A stretch of 64,000 nt of DNA from Lacinutrix sp. Hel_I_90 (lineage in GTDB: Bacteria > Bacteroidota > Bacteroidia > Flavobacteriales > Flavobacteriaceae). The position numbers and the translations under genes are program-made. Shown piece by piece: positions 53,301-61,338 of the stretch (its first letter is position 1; every line of letters starts with the position of its first letter). Location of the stretch: positions 2,158,501 through 2,222,500 of the forward strand of contig NZ_JYNQ01000001.1 of NCBI RefSeq assembly GCF_000934685.1. Reading direction: 5' to 3'. The notes beneath the pieces are model-generated. The model was not told the DNA's origin. It made no database searches and was given only the letters and a program-made list of their open reading frames with translations.

Positions 53301-55295
53301 ATGTCTGAAGAAAAAAAAGCGCTCAATTTTTTAGAGCATATTATAGAAGAAGATTTAGCAAATGGAACCTCTAAGAACGACCTTCGTTTTCGTTTTCCAC
53401 CTGAGCCAAATGGATATTTACACATTGGTCATACCAAAGCCATAGGTATTAGTTTTGGTTTAGGCGAGAAATACAATGCGCCGGTAAACCTTCGTTTTGA
53501 TGATACCAATCCGGCAAAAGAAGAACAGGAATATGTAGATGCCATTAAAAAAGATGTGTCTTGGTTAGGTTATCAGTGGGCTGAAGAATGTTATTCTTCA
53601 GATTATTTTCAGCAACTTTACGACTGGGCCGTTGAACTTATTAATGATGGGAAGGCCTACGTCGATTCGCAATCTAGCGAAGCTATGGCAGAGCAAAAGG
53701 GAACACCTACACAACCCGGTGTAGATGGACCGTATAGAAATAGGTCAGTTAAAGAAAATCTTGACTTATTCGAGGGTATGAAAGCTGGAAAATTTAATGA
53801 AGGGGAACACATCTTACGTGCTAAAATAGATATGCAGCACCCTAACATGTTAATGCGGGATCCTTTAATTTATCGTATTTTAAAAAAGCATCACCACCGC
53901 ACAGGAAACGACTGGTGTATTTACCCAATGTACGATTGGACACATGGAGAAAGTGATTACATTGAACAAATTTCACACTCCTTATGTTCGCTTGAATTTA
54001 AGCCGCATAGAGAGCTTTACGATTGGTTTTTGGACCAAGTGGTAGATAAAGATAAATTACGTCCTAAACAACGTGAATTTGCACGTTTAAACTTAAGTTA
54101 CACTATTATGAGTAAGCGTAAGCTACTTAAATTAGTTGAAGAAGGGATTGTAAAAGGGTGGGATGATCCAAGAATGCCAACTATTTCTGCTTTACGTCGT
54201 CGGGGGTATACGCCAAATGCGATTCGAAAATTTGTAGAAACTGTAGGTGTTGCCAAACGCGAAAACGTCATTGATGTGTCTCTTTTAGAATTTTGTATTC
54301 GAGAGGATTTAAATAAAATTGCACCACGTGTTATGGCGGTTTTAGACCCTGTAAAGTTGGTTATTACTAACTATCCAGAAGATAAAGTAGAATGGTTAGA
54401 AGCAGAAAACAACCCTGAGGATGAAACTGCTGGTTTTAGAAAAGTACCATTTTCACGTGAATTATATATTGAAAAAGAAGATTTTAAAGAAGAAGCTGGA
54501 AGTAAATTCTTTAGATTAAAATTAGGTGGAGAAGTCCGATTAAAAAACGCTTACATTATCAAAGCAGAAGCTGTTGTGAAAGATGGGAATGGAAGTATTA
54601 CTGAGATTCACTGTACTTATTCTGAAGATACCGAGAAAAAAGTAAAAGGAACACTACATTGGGTTTCTATAAATCACGCGGTTAAGGCCGAGGTTAGAGA
54701 ATATGATCGCTTGTTTTTAGATGAAGCACCAGACAGTCACGGTGATAAAGATTTTATGGAGTTCATAAACCCGAATTCACTTAAAATTATAGAAGCTTTT
54801 GTTGAGCCAAGTTTATTAACTGCTGAAGTGGGTGAACAGTTTCAGTTTCAACGTTTAGGGTATTTTAATGTAGATGAAGATGCTTTAGAAAACAAATTAG
54901 TTTTTAATAAAACGGTGGGATTACGAGATTCTTGGACGAAACAGGCACCAAAGTCACCACAGAATAATCAGCCAAAACAACCGCAACAAAATAACCGTCC
55001 AGCGATTGAACAAATAAAATCATACGGTAAGAAGTATGATAGAATGACTGATGAGCAGCAAGCAAAAGCGAAATCCGAAATTCAGGAACTGGCTAAAAAC
55101 GTAAGCTATGATGAGTTAGAACCTTTGTTTGGAACGGCTCTAAAAAAAGCAGGAACGCGCATTATCACAATGATTACATTAGGTGTTTTATTAGAGAATG
55201 GTTTAGAGAAGAATGAGGCGATAAACGCTTTTGTTTCTAAAGCATTAGAGGATAAAAATGAGTTATTAGTTGCTGAAGCTAAAAGGATAGCATAA
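53301..55295 (+). CDS. glnS: Glutaminyl-tRNA synthetase with C-terminal extension
   Basis: This 664-residue class I synthetase charges tRNA-Gln. It shows the HIGH region PPEPNGYLHIGHTKAI, the GlnRS-type FDDTNPAKEEQEYVDAI, MYDWTHGESDYIE and the KMSKS loop TIMSKRKLLKLV. The two anticodon-binding beta-barrels follow. E. coli GlnRS has about 554 residues; here a Gln/Pro/Asn linker (about 555-570) leads to a helical domain of about 90 residues (YDRMTDEQQAKAKSEIQELA, ITMITLGVLLENG). Such tails may help tRNA binding. The start follows an AT-rich gap, and family N-termini agree with it. Confidence 0.95.
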   Translation: MSEEKKALNFLEHIIEEDLANGTSKNDLRFRFPPEPNGYLHIGHTKAIGISFGLGEKYNAPVNLRFDDTNPAKEEQEYVDAIKKDVSWLGYQWAEECYSSDYFQQLYDWAVELINDGKAYVDSQSSEAMAEQKGTPTQPGVDGPYRNRSVKENLDLFEGMKAGKFNEGEHILRAKIDMQHPNMLMRDPLIYRILKKHHHRTGNDWCIYPMYDWTHGESDYIEQISHSLCSLEFKPHRELYDWFLDQVVDKDKLRPKQREFARLNLSYTIMSKRKLLKLVEEGIVKGWDDPRMPTISALRRRGYTPNAIRKFVETVGVAKRENVIDVSLLEFCIREDLNKIAPRVMAVLDPVKLVITNYPEDKVEWLEAENNPEDETAGFRKVPFSRELYIEKEDFKEEAGSKFFRLKLGGEVRLKNAYIIKAEAVVKDGNGSITEIHCTYSEDTEKKVKGTLHWVSINHAVKAEVREYDRLFLDEAPDSHGDKDFMEFINPNSLKIIEAFVEPSLLTAEVGEQFQFQRLGYFNVDEDALENKLVFNKTVGLRDSWTKQAPKSPQNNQPKQPQQNNRPAIEQIKSYGKKYDRMTDEQQAKAKSEIQELAKNVSYDELEPLFGTALKKAGTRIITMITLGVLLENGLEKNEAINAFVSKALEDKNELLVAEAKRIA

Positions 55296-55415
55296 CTATT
55301 TTTTTGAGGTTAAGTCCAATAAGAATGGCAATAGGAGTGGTGTAAATAGAAGGATTATAAAAAGAGAGAATATTTTTTTGTACATTTAAACTACTAATTT
55401 ATAAACCAAAATATT

Positions 55416-55901
55416 ATGGCAGACTTTAATTATATGGCAATTCTTGTTGCCGCAATTGTACCTTTTATTATTGGCTTTGCTTGGTATAATCCAAAACTAT
55501 TTGGAACCACTTGGATGCGAGAAGCTGAAATGACTGAAGAAAAAATGAAGTCGGGAAACATGGCTGTTATTTTTATAGTCACGTTAATCTTGTCTTTTAT
55601 ACTGGCCTTCTTTGTTCAAACATTAACCATTCATCAAATGAGTGCTGCTAGCTTAATGGGTGGAGATCCGGAACTGGCTAAACCTTCCTACGAAGCCTTT
55701 ATGAATGATTATAAAGACGCTTTTAGAACCTTTAAACATGGTGCACTTCACGGAGTATTAGCAGGGCTATTTCTGTTTTTTCCAGTGATAGCTATAAATG
55801 GCCTTTTTGAACGTAAAAGTTGGAAATATATTCTAATTAATTCAGGGTACTGGATTGTGTCTTTGGCAGTAATGGGCGCTATTGTTTGCGGTTGGAGGTA
55901 A
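55416..55901 (+). CDS. DUF1761-family membrane protein
   Basis: This 161-residue protein has four predicted helices. It shows the DUF1761 pattern: an N-terminal AAIVPFIIGFAWYNPKLFGT with W and YNP, an internal FKHGALHGVLAGLFLFFPV and a C-terminal NSGYWIVSLAVMGAIVCGWR. Function is unknown. A terminator begins 23 bases after the stop. Confidence 0.88.
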   Translation: MADFNYMAILVAAIVPFIIGFAWYNPKLFGTTWMREAEMTEEKMKSGNMAVIFIVTLILSFILAFFVQTLTIHQMSAASLMGGDPELAKPSYEAFMNDYKDAFRTFKHGALHGVLAGLFLFFPVIAINGLFERKSWKYILINSGYWIVSLAVMGAIVCGWR

Positions 55902-55923
55902 TGATAAAATAAAGTATATTTAC

Positions 55924-55960
55924 AAAGACTGCAAGCTTTAGGTTTACAGTCTTTTTTTTT
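55924..55960 (+). terminator. Intrinsic terminator after the DUF1761 gene
   Basis: AAAGACTG and CAGTCTTT pair across a 15-base loop and are followed by a T run that ends directly at the GTG start of the next gene. Confidence 0.8.
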
Positions 55961-57124
55961 GTGCCTTTGATACACTATAAATTATATGATACCGTAAACA
56001 ATCTTCCAGATTCCTGGGACAGATTACAAGCTCACGACCTTTTTTTAAAAACAAATTTTCTTAAAGGTTTAGAGTATTCCTGTCCTGATAATATTACGCC
56101 TTTTTATGTTGGGATATTTAAAGCAGAAGCCCTTGTTGGTATTGCGATCATTCAACGCGTAGAAATGTATTTTGATGATATTTTTAGAGATACTTCTGAT
56201 AAGTATTTGTACCGAAAAGCAAAGCAAATTGTGGCTAAAATTGTTAGGGGAAACGCCTTGATTATTGGTAATTTAATGCATACAGGGCAGCATGGTTTAT
56301 ATTGTAACACCCAGGTTATCACTTTTGAAACCTATCTTAATACATTAGACAGTGCCATTTGTAAAATAAAAGCTGAGATTAAAGATAAACAGGGTAAAAA
56401 AATAAGGATTATAGCTTTTAAGGATTATTTTGAAGATGATGTGATGCATCAAAATCGGGCCTTTTTTAAAAAGCATAACATGTATAAAGTAGAAATGCAA
56501 CCTAATATGATTTTTGAGCTTCCTGAATCTTGGAATAGTGTAGATGATTATACTTCAAGTCTTAAAAAGAAATATAGAGATCGCTATAAAACAGCTCGAA
56601 AAAAAGGATTAAACATTATTAAAAAAGAATTAACACTGGCTGAAATAAAAAGCAAGGAAACAGAATTATTTCAACTTTATAAAACCGTCTCAGATAATGC
56701 AGGGGTCAATTCTTTTGTATTATGTGACCATCATTTTAGTCGATTAAAGCAAGAATTAGAAAACCAGTTTAAAATATTCGCTTATTTTTTAGAGGACATA
56801 CTCGTTGGTTTTTATACCCTCATTTTAAATAATAATAGATTAGAGACTTACTTTTTAGGCTATAATAAAGCATTACAATATAAACACCAATTGTATTTAA
56901 ACATGCTTTACGATATGGCTTCGTTTGCTATAGAAAATAAATACAGTGCCATAATATATGCAAGAACCGCAATGGAAATTAAAAGTTCTGTGGGTGCCAA
57001 ACCGAGAACCATGTACATTTACATGAAACACACAAATAATTTGGTTGCAAATACACTATTGAAGTTTATTGTGAAATACCTAAATCCGATAACCGTTTGG
57101 CAAGAACGGCATCCCTTTAATTAA
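55961..57124 (+). CDS. FemAB-like GNAT-fold acyltransferase
   Basis: This 387-residue protein has a C-terminal GNAT/FemAB-like domain: SLKKKYRDRYKTARKKGLNI, LFQLYKTVSDNAGVNSFVLC, DILVGFYTLILNNNRLETYF and a late IYARTAMEIKSSVGAKPRTM. The N-terminal half is less conserved (LFLKTNFLKGLEYSCPDN). Relatives include peptidoglycan interpeptide ligases and other aminoacyl transferases, but the substrate here is unknown. The GTG at 55961 abuts the upstream terminator T run. A TTG two codons later is an alternative start, and no in-frame ATG fits. Confidence 0.8.
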   Translation: MPLIHYKLYDTVNNLPDSWDRLQAHDLFLKTNFLKGLEYSCPDNITPFYVGIFKAEALVGIAIIQRVEMYFDDIFRDTSDKYLYRKAKQIVAKIVRGNALIIGNLMHTGQHGLYCNTQVITFETYLNTLDSAICKIKAEIKDKQGKKIRIIAFKDYFEDDVMHQNRAFFKKHNMYKVEMQPNMIFELPESWNSVDDYTSSLKKKYRDRYKTARKKGLNIIKKELTLAEIKSKETELFQLYKTVSDNAGVNSFVLCDHHFSRLKQELENQFKIFAYFLEDILVGFYTLILNNNRLETYFLGYNKALQYKHQLYLNMLYDMASFAIENKYSAIIYARTAMEIKSSVGAKPRTMYIYMKHTNNLVANTLLKFIVKYLNPITVWQERHPFN

Positions 57125-57146
57125 ATTTAGTAAAAGATTAGCATTA

Positions 57147-57154
57147 TATTTTTG
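57147..57154 (+). promoter_or_regulatory. TAnnTTTG -7 box for the small acidic gene
   Basis: TATTTTTG lies 51 bases before the ATG at 57206. No -33 TTG is at the right distance. Confidence 0.45.
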
Positions 57155-57205
57155 AGGTTCTTTTTAAGTTTAAATATCTTTAGTTAAATTTAAATAGGTG
57201 AAATC

Positions 57206-57418
57206 ATGAAAAAAGAACAACAAGATATTCTCACGGAAATTTCTACCCTAAGCAGAACGATAGAAGAAAACTACCCAGAACTACAAAAATACCTACAAGA
57301 AACTCGCGAAACGCTTCCCCAGGGATCTGTAGAAGAAGGCATAGATATAGAGTCTTTAAAAGACCATAGAGATAGTTTGAAGTCGCTTATCGAAAAATAT
57401 AAAGAGAAGATTAAATAG
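57206..57418 (+). CDS. Small helical protein of unknown function
   Basis: This 70-residue protein is charged and predicted to be all-helical (MKKEQQDILTEISTLSRTIE, DIESLKDHRDSLKSLIEKYK). It has no signal, no transmembrane helix and no cysteine. It is real by its own -7 box and strong terminator, ATG start and helical coding pattern. I do not recognise a family. It may be a small coiled-coil or adaptor protein. Confidence 0.65.
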   Translation: MKKEQQDILTEISTLSRTIEENYPELQKYLQETRETLPQGSVEEGIDIESLKDHRDSLKSLIEKYKEKIK

Positions 57419-57434
57419 AGAAACACCAGTGTAT

Positions 57435-57471
57435 AAAAAAACCTCAAGGATTGTACTTGAGGTTTTTTTTT
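57435..57471. terminator. Bidirectional terminator between convergent genes
   Basis: ACCTCAAG-gattgta-CTTGAGGT flanked by A and T runs (nine T on the plus side). It serves the small plus-strand gene and probably the minus-strand SPFH gene. Confidence 0.92.
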
Positions 57472-57487
57472 ATATTTGGTGTTACAA

Positions 57488-58408
57488 TTACTCTTTTTTC
57501 TTTTTTTCAGCATTTTTCATAGCCTCACCAATTTGGTTACTTGCCGTAAAACTTGCGACCATGTCATTTAACATCTGACTTCCTGCTTGTGGCGAATTAG
57601 GCATTAAAATTAAATTACTATTGGTATGTTGTCCAATCGCTTGTAATGTATCATAATGTTGTGTTACTACGATTAAAGCAGATGCTTCTTGACTGTTAAT
57701 ACCCACTTTATTTAAAACCTCTACAGACTCCTCTAGTCCTCGTGCAATTTCACGCCTTTGATCAGCAATTCCTTGACCTTGTAAACGTTTACTTTCTGCT
57801 TCAGCTTTTGCTTTTTCTACAATTAAAATACGTTGTGCATCACCCTCATATTGTGCCGCAGTTTTTTCGCGATCGGCAGCATTAATTCGGTTCATTGCTT
57901 CTTTAACTTGAGCGTCAGGATCTATGTCTGTAACTAGGGTTTTGATAATATCGTAACCGTAATCTAACATGGCTTCGTTAAGTTCAGATTTCACTGCAAT
58001 GGCAATATCGTCTTTCTTTAAAAAAACATCATCTAAAATCATTTTTGGTACTTCGGCGCGCACAACATCAAAAACATAACTTGTAATTTGATCATGTGGA
58101 TAATCTAACTTATAAAAAGCATCTTCAACCTTATCTCTTATTACTTTATATTGGACAGAAACTTTTAAGCGTACAAACACATCATCTTTAGTCTTTGTTT
58201 CAATAATCACATCTAATTGCTGAATTTTTAAGCTCAAACGACCAGCAATTTTATCAACTAAAGGGATTTTAAACTGTAATCCAGATTGACGGATAGCTTG
58301 AAATTTACCAAAGCGTTCAACAATGGCCGCGGTTTGTTGTTTTACGGTAAAGAAAGCGGAGAGTAAAATGATTAATCCAAGAAAGACAATAGGTATTAAA
58401 TAAAGCAT
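57488..58408 (-). CDS. SPFH/band 7 (stomatin-like) membrane protein
   Basis: This 306-residue protein has an N-terminal hydrophobic helix (YLIPIVFLGLIILLSAFFTV), followed by the band 7 domain (about 25-190: IVERFGKFQAIRQSGLQFKI, VQYKVIRDKVEDAFYKLDYP, DVVRAEVPKMILDD). A long helical region rich in Ala/Glu comes next (DREKTAAQYEGDAQRILIVE), then an end ITSxxx-like tail. SPFH proteins form large membrane-associated oligomers that scaffold proteases or lipids. It lacks an adjacent NfeD gene. It is monocistronic and divergent from the outer-membrane protein gene. Confidence 0.93.
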   Translation of the reverse strand: MLYLIPIVFLGLIILLSAFFTVKQQTAAIVERFGKFQAIRQSGLQFKIPLVDKIAGRLSLKIQQLDVIIETKTKDDVFVRLKVSVQYKVIRDKVEDAFYKLDYPHDQITSYVFDVVRAEVPKMILDDVFLKKDDIAIAVKSELNEAMLDYGYDIIKTLVTDIDPDAQVKEAMNRINAADREKTAAQYEGDAQRILIVEKAKAEAESKRLQGQGIADQRREIARGLEESVEVLNKVGINSQEASALIVVTQHYDTLQAIGQHTNSNLILMPNSPQAGSQMLNDMVASFTASNQIGEAMKNAEKKKKE

Positions 58409-58504
58409 AAGTTTTAAAATTAGTGGGTTAGTAATTAGTTAGTGCTAAATAGTATGTAAACAGTATTATTATAATTGTTATGTGAGTGATTAAAACAATA
58501 TAAG

Positions 58505-58534
58505 TTTGTTAATCACGAAATTAGGTTATATTTA
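58505..58534 (+). promoter_or_regulatory. Candidate promoter for the outer-membrane protein gene
   Basis: TTTG (58505-58508), 18-base spacer, TATATTTA (58527-58534, one mismatch to TAnnTTTG). The predicted start lies near 58541 and the leader is about 16 bases. Confidence 0.5.
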
Positions 58535-58556
58535 TGCATAAAGCGCTTAAGTTATT

Positions 58557-59243
58557 ATGAAAAGCACAGTATTTATTTTATTAGTAGCTATAGCTACCTG
58601 TTTTGTTACAAAAAGTGTTGCACAAAGTAACAAATTTGTCATTAAAAACGGTTTTGCTATAGGTGGAGGGATCACACAGTTTGATATTATTACTGATAAC
58701 TTCGAAACCACAAAAGGTGAGGGTTGGATTGTTGGTATGAGTGCAACGGTGATGCCACCATACAAAGCATATGGTGTAAGTTATGGGATGCAACTTTCTG
58801 AAAATACTATTGGAATCTCGGGGTATACCTCTTTAACAGACTTAAGCCCAAGAGTATTAGAATATAAAATATTTACGGCACAAGTCGCTTTTTTATGTCA
58901 TGTAAAATTAATTAGTGATTTTGTGACTTTTGATGTTGGCCCAATGCTACAATATAATAGTGACTTAGAATTAAAAGAGGATGCTCAGGAATCGTATTTA
59001 ATTAAAAGTTATAATAACTTAACAGCGAACGACATTACAGAAATTTCTAATGTTAACTTTAATGGAGCAGTAGGTTTTACGGTGGGACTTAGTCATTTTA
59101 AAGTTAAAGCACAATATATATATGGTGTAACCAATATGTTAAACAAGCTAAATTCTAATAACGATTTAGATTTAAGCGGGAATGATAGAAAGTTTAAAGG
59201 TAATCAATCGATGTTGGCTTTTACAGCTATGATTACGTTTTAG
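58557..59243 (+). CDS. Outer-membrane beta-barrel protein
   Basis: This 228-residue protein has signal peptide MKSTVFILLVAIATCFVTKSVAQ. The rest alternates hydrophobic and polar residues in short strands with glycine turns (FAIGGGITQFDII, GWIVGMSATVMPPYKAYGVS, VTFDVGPMLQYN) and ends with an aromatic MLAFTAMITF, as in small outer-membrane barrels. No specific family can be named. It lies 74 bases before a T9SS protease gene on the same strand. Confidence 0.7.
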   Translation: MKSTVFILLVAIATCFVTKSVAQSNKFVIKNGFAIGGGITQFDIITDNFETTKGEGWIVGMSATVMPPYKAYGVSYGMQLSENTIGISGYTSLTDLSPRVLEYKIFTAQVAFLCHVKLISDFVTFDVGPMLQYNSDLELKEDAQESYLIKSYNNLTANDITEISNVNFNGAVGFTVGLSHFKVKAQYIYGVTNMLNKLNSNNDLDLSGNDRKFKGNQSMLAFTAMITF

Positions 59244-59317
59244 TAAATAGAATATTAAAGAGCTGACTTTATATCTTATTTACTTATATCACAAGAATTA
59301 ATTAAAATTATACAGCA

Positions 59318-61129
59318 ATGAAACAAAAATTACGCTTTATAGTCATTGCAATAGTAAGCAGCATAACGCTTTTATCTGCACAAAGTAAGAAACAAATTAC
59401 TGCTCGAAATTGGCTCGAAAACAATAAGGTAAAGCTTGAAGTGAAACCGAATCACAGCTTTGATATGTTATTTAGTAAAGCAAGTTTGGCTGGAGAAACT
59501 TTTCGTTTTTACCAAATGCTAAATGGGGTTCAGGTGTATGATGCTGAAGTCACTGTACATGTTTCTAATAGCGATAAAGTGACATATCACTTAAGTAGTT
59601 ATGATAAAACAGTTTTAGATATTAATACTGTTCCAAGTATTTCTGAAGACGAAGCAATGCAATTAGCATTACATAATTTAGTTGTTAAGGCATCAGATGT
59701 TATTCAACAGGAAAACCAACTTTTTGTTTACAACAAATTAAAAGAAACCAAATTAGGATACCGAATTTATGTGTTGTCATATGAAAAAACGGGAGCATGG
59801 GAAGTAATTGTTGATGCACATACAGGAGCTATATTAAGCGCTAAAGATGTAGCAATTTATTATCATAAAGATAAAAATAAGAAGAAACGAAACACTCCTG
59901 TGTCAAGGGTTACAGGCACAGCACTAGTTTTTGAGACAGATCCTTTAACGGCAACTCAAAATTCTTATGGCGGACAATATGTGGACGGTAATGATGCTAC
60001 AAACGCTAGTTTAGATGCGGCTAGAACTGCGGTAACACTATTGGATATAGAACTTTCTGCTGGCCAATACAGACTGAGAGGGCCATATACTGAAATAGCA
60101 GAATTAGATGCACCTAATAAAGGCTTATTTATTCAATCAACAAATAATTTTGAATTTAACAGGCAACAAGATGGCTTTGAAGCAGTGAACACCTATTATC
60201 ATACAGATAAAAGTATGCGCTACATTAATATTGACTTAGGAATTAATCTTGCCCCTTCGCAAAATGGTGGAGTTATTCGTTTTGATCCTCATGGAGCTAA
60301 TGGAGCCGATAATTCATTTTATTCTGGTGGGACCTTAGTGTTTGGAGAAGGTTGTGTTGATGATGCAGAAGACGCCGATGTTATTTTACATGAATTAGGA
60401 CACGGTTTACACGATTGGATGACTAATGGAGGACTTTCTCAAGTGGATGGTTTAAGTGAAGGTTCTGGTGATTATTGGGCAAATTCGTACAAAAGAAGTT
60501 TGGGGTTATGGTCTATTAGTGATCCAGCTAAAAATTGGGTTTTTGGATGGGACGGACACAATGTCTGTTGGAATGGGAGATCTACTGTTTATGGTGCACA
60601 ATATCCTGGTGGTTTAACTGGCTCGATTCATTCAGACGGACAAATGTGGGCGACGACACTAATGGAAATATGGGAGGATATAGGTCGTGAAAAAACAGAT
60701 AAAGCCTTTTTGTTAGGTTTAGGAATGACTAACAGTAGTACGAACCAACAAAATGCTGCAATTGCCGTAAGACAAGCCGCAATAGATATGGGAACAGCAC
60801 AAGGTTTCACCTGTGAAGATATTCAGGCAATGACCACTAGATTTACAGCACAAGGTTATAGCTTACCATCATATACTTGTAATTTGAGCGTAGATGAATT
60901 TGAAACGACTTCAATTTCAATTTTTCCAAACCCTACAAACGGAAGGCTTACTTTTATGAATATTACGCAAGAGTATGATGTTACTATTTTTAACATGTTA
61001 GGTCAAAAAGTGAAAGAAGAAAAAGTAAATGTTTCAGAAAACACCTTAGATGTTTCAAGCTTAGCAACAGGTACTTATTTTATTAAATTTAATGGCGTAG
61101 AGACGATACTGAAGTTTGTAAAAGAATAA
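59318..61129 (+). CDS. Secreted gluzincin metallopeptidase (M36/M4-like) with T9SS sorting tail
   Basis: This 603-residue protein has a signal peptide (about 1-21), an FTP/PepSY-type inhibitory propeptide (about 22-180: FRFYQMLNGVQVYDAEVTV, WEVIVDAHTGAILSAKDV) and a catalytic domain with HELGH at 358-362 and third ligand E381 in LSEGSGDYW. This is the M36/M4 gluzincin pattern with a shorter domain than fungalysin. The last 75 residues (FPNPTNGRLTFMNI, TYFIKFNGVETI) are a type A Por/T9SS tail. It should be secreted and self-activated by cutting off the propeptide. A palindromic repeat follows. Confidence 0.9.
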   Translation: MKQKLRFIVIAIVSSITLLSAQSKKQITARNWLENNKVKLEVKPNHSFDMLFSKASLAGETFRFYQMLNGVQVYDAEVTVHVSNSDKVTYHLSSYDKTVLDINTVPSISEDEAMQLALHNLVVKASDVIQQENQLFVYNKLKETKLGYRIYVLSYEKTGAWEVIVDAHTGAILSAKDVAIYYHKDKNKKKRNTPVSRVTGTALVFETDPLTATQNSYGGQYVDGNDATNASLDAARTAVTLLDIELSAGQYRLRGPYTEIAELDAPNKGLFIQSTNNFEFNRQQDGFEAVNTYYHTDKSMRYINIDLGINLAPSQNGGVIRFDPHGANGADNSFYSGGTLVFGEGCVDDAEDADVILHELGHGLHDWMTNGGLSQVDGLSEGSGDYWANSYKRSLGLWSISDPAKNWVFGWDGHNVCWNGRSTVYGAQYPGGLTGSIHSDGQMWATTLMEIWEDIGREKTDKAFLLGLGMTNSSTNQQNAAIAVRQAAIDMGTAQGFTCEDIQAMTTRFTAQGYSLPSYTCNLSVDEFETTSISIFPNPTNGRLTFMNITQEYDVTIFNMLGQKVKEEKVNVSENTLDVSSLATGTYFIKFNGVETILKFVKE

Positions 61130-61156
61130 TTTTAATGTAATGCCCTTTAAAATAAA

Positions 61157-61295
61157 AAAAGAGGTTGTCTAAAAAGACGAGTTCATTGTCATATTGAGCC
61201 TGTCGAAATATTTTAACCTACTGGTAATCAATATTAGTTTCGACAAGGGCAACCTGACAAAGTAAATTTAAAAGTCTTTTTAGACAGCCTCTTTT
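61157..61295. repeat. 139-base imperfect palindromic intergenic repeat
   Basis: Terminal 22-base arms (61157-61178 and 61274-61295) are inverted with one T/C difference. Inside, TGTCGAAA (61201-61208) and TTTCGACA (61238-61245) form a nested inverted pair, as do TTGTCA and TGACAA. The GAGCCTGTCGAAA core resembles dispersed palindromic repeats seen in flavobacterial genomes. It may be a MITE/REP-like element and probably also terminates both convergent genes (the T9SS peptidase and gltX). No coding frame is present. Confidence 0.75.
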
Positions 61296-61338
61296 CTATT
61301 TAAATATTTTCTAAGTAAGAGGTTTACTGATAAGCAGA

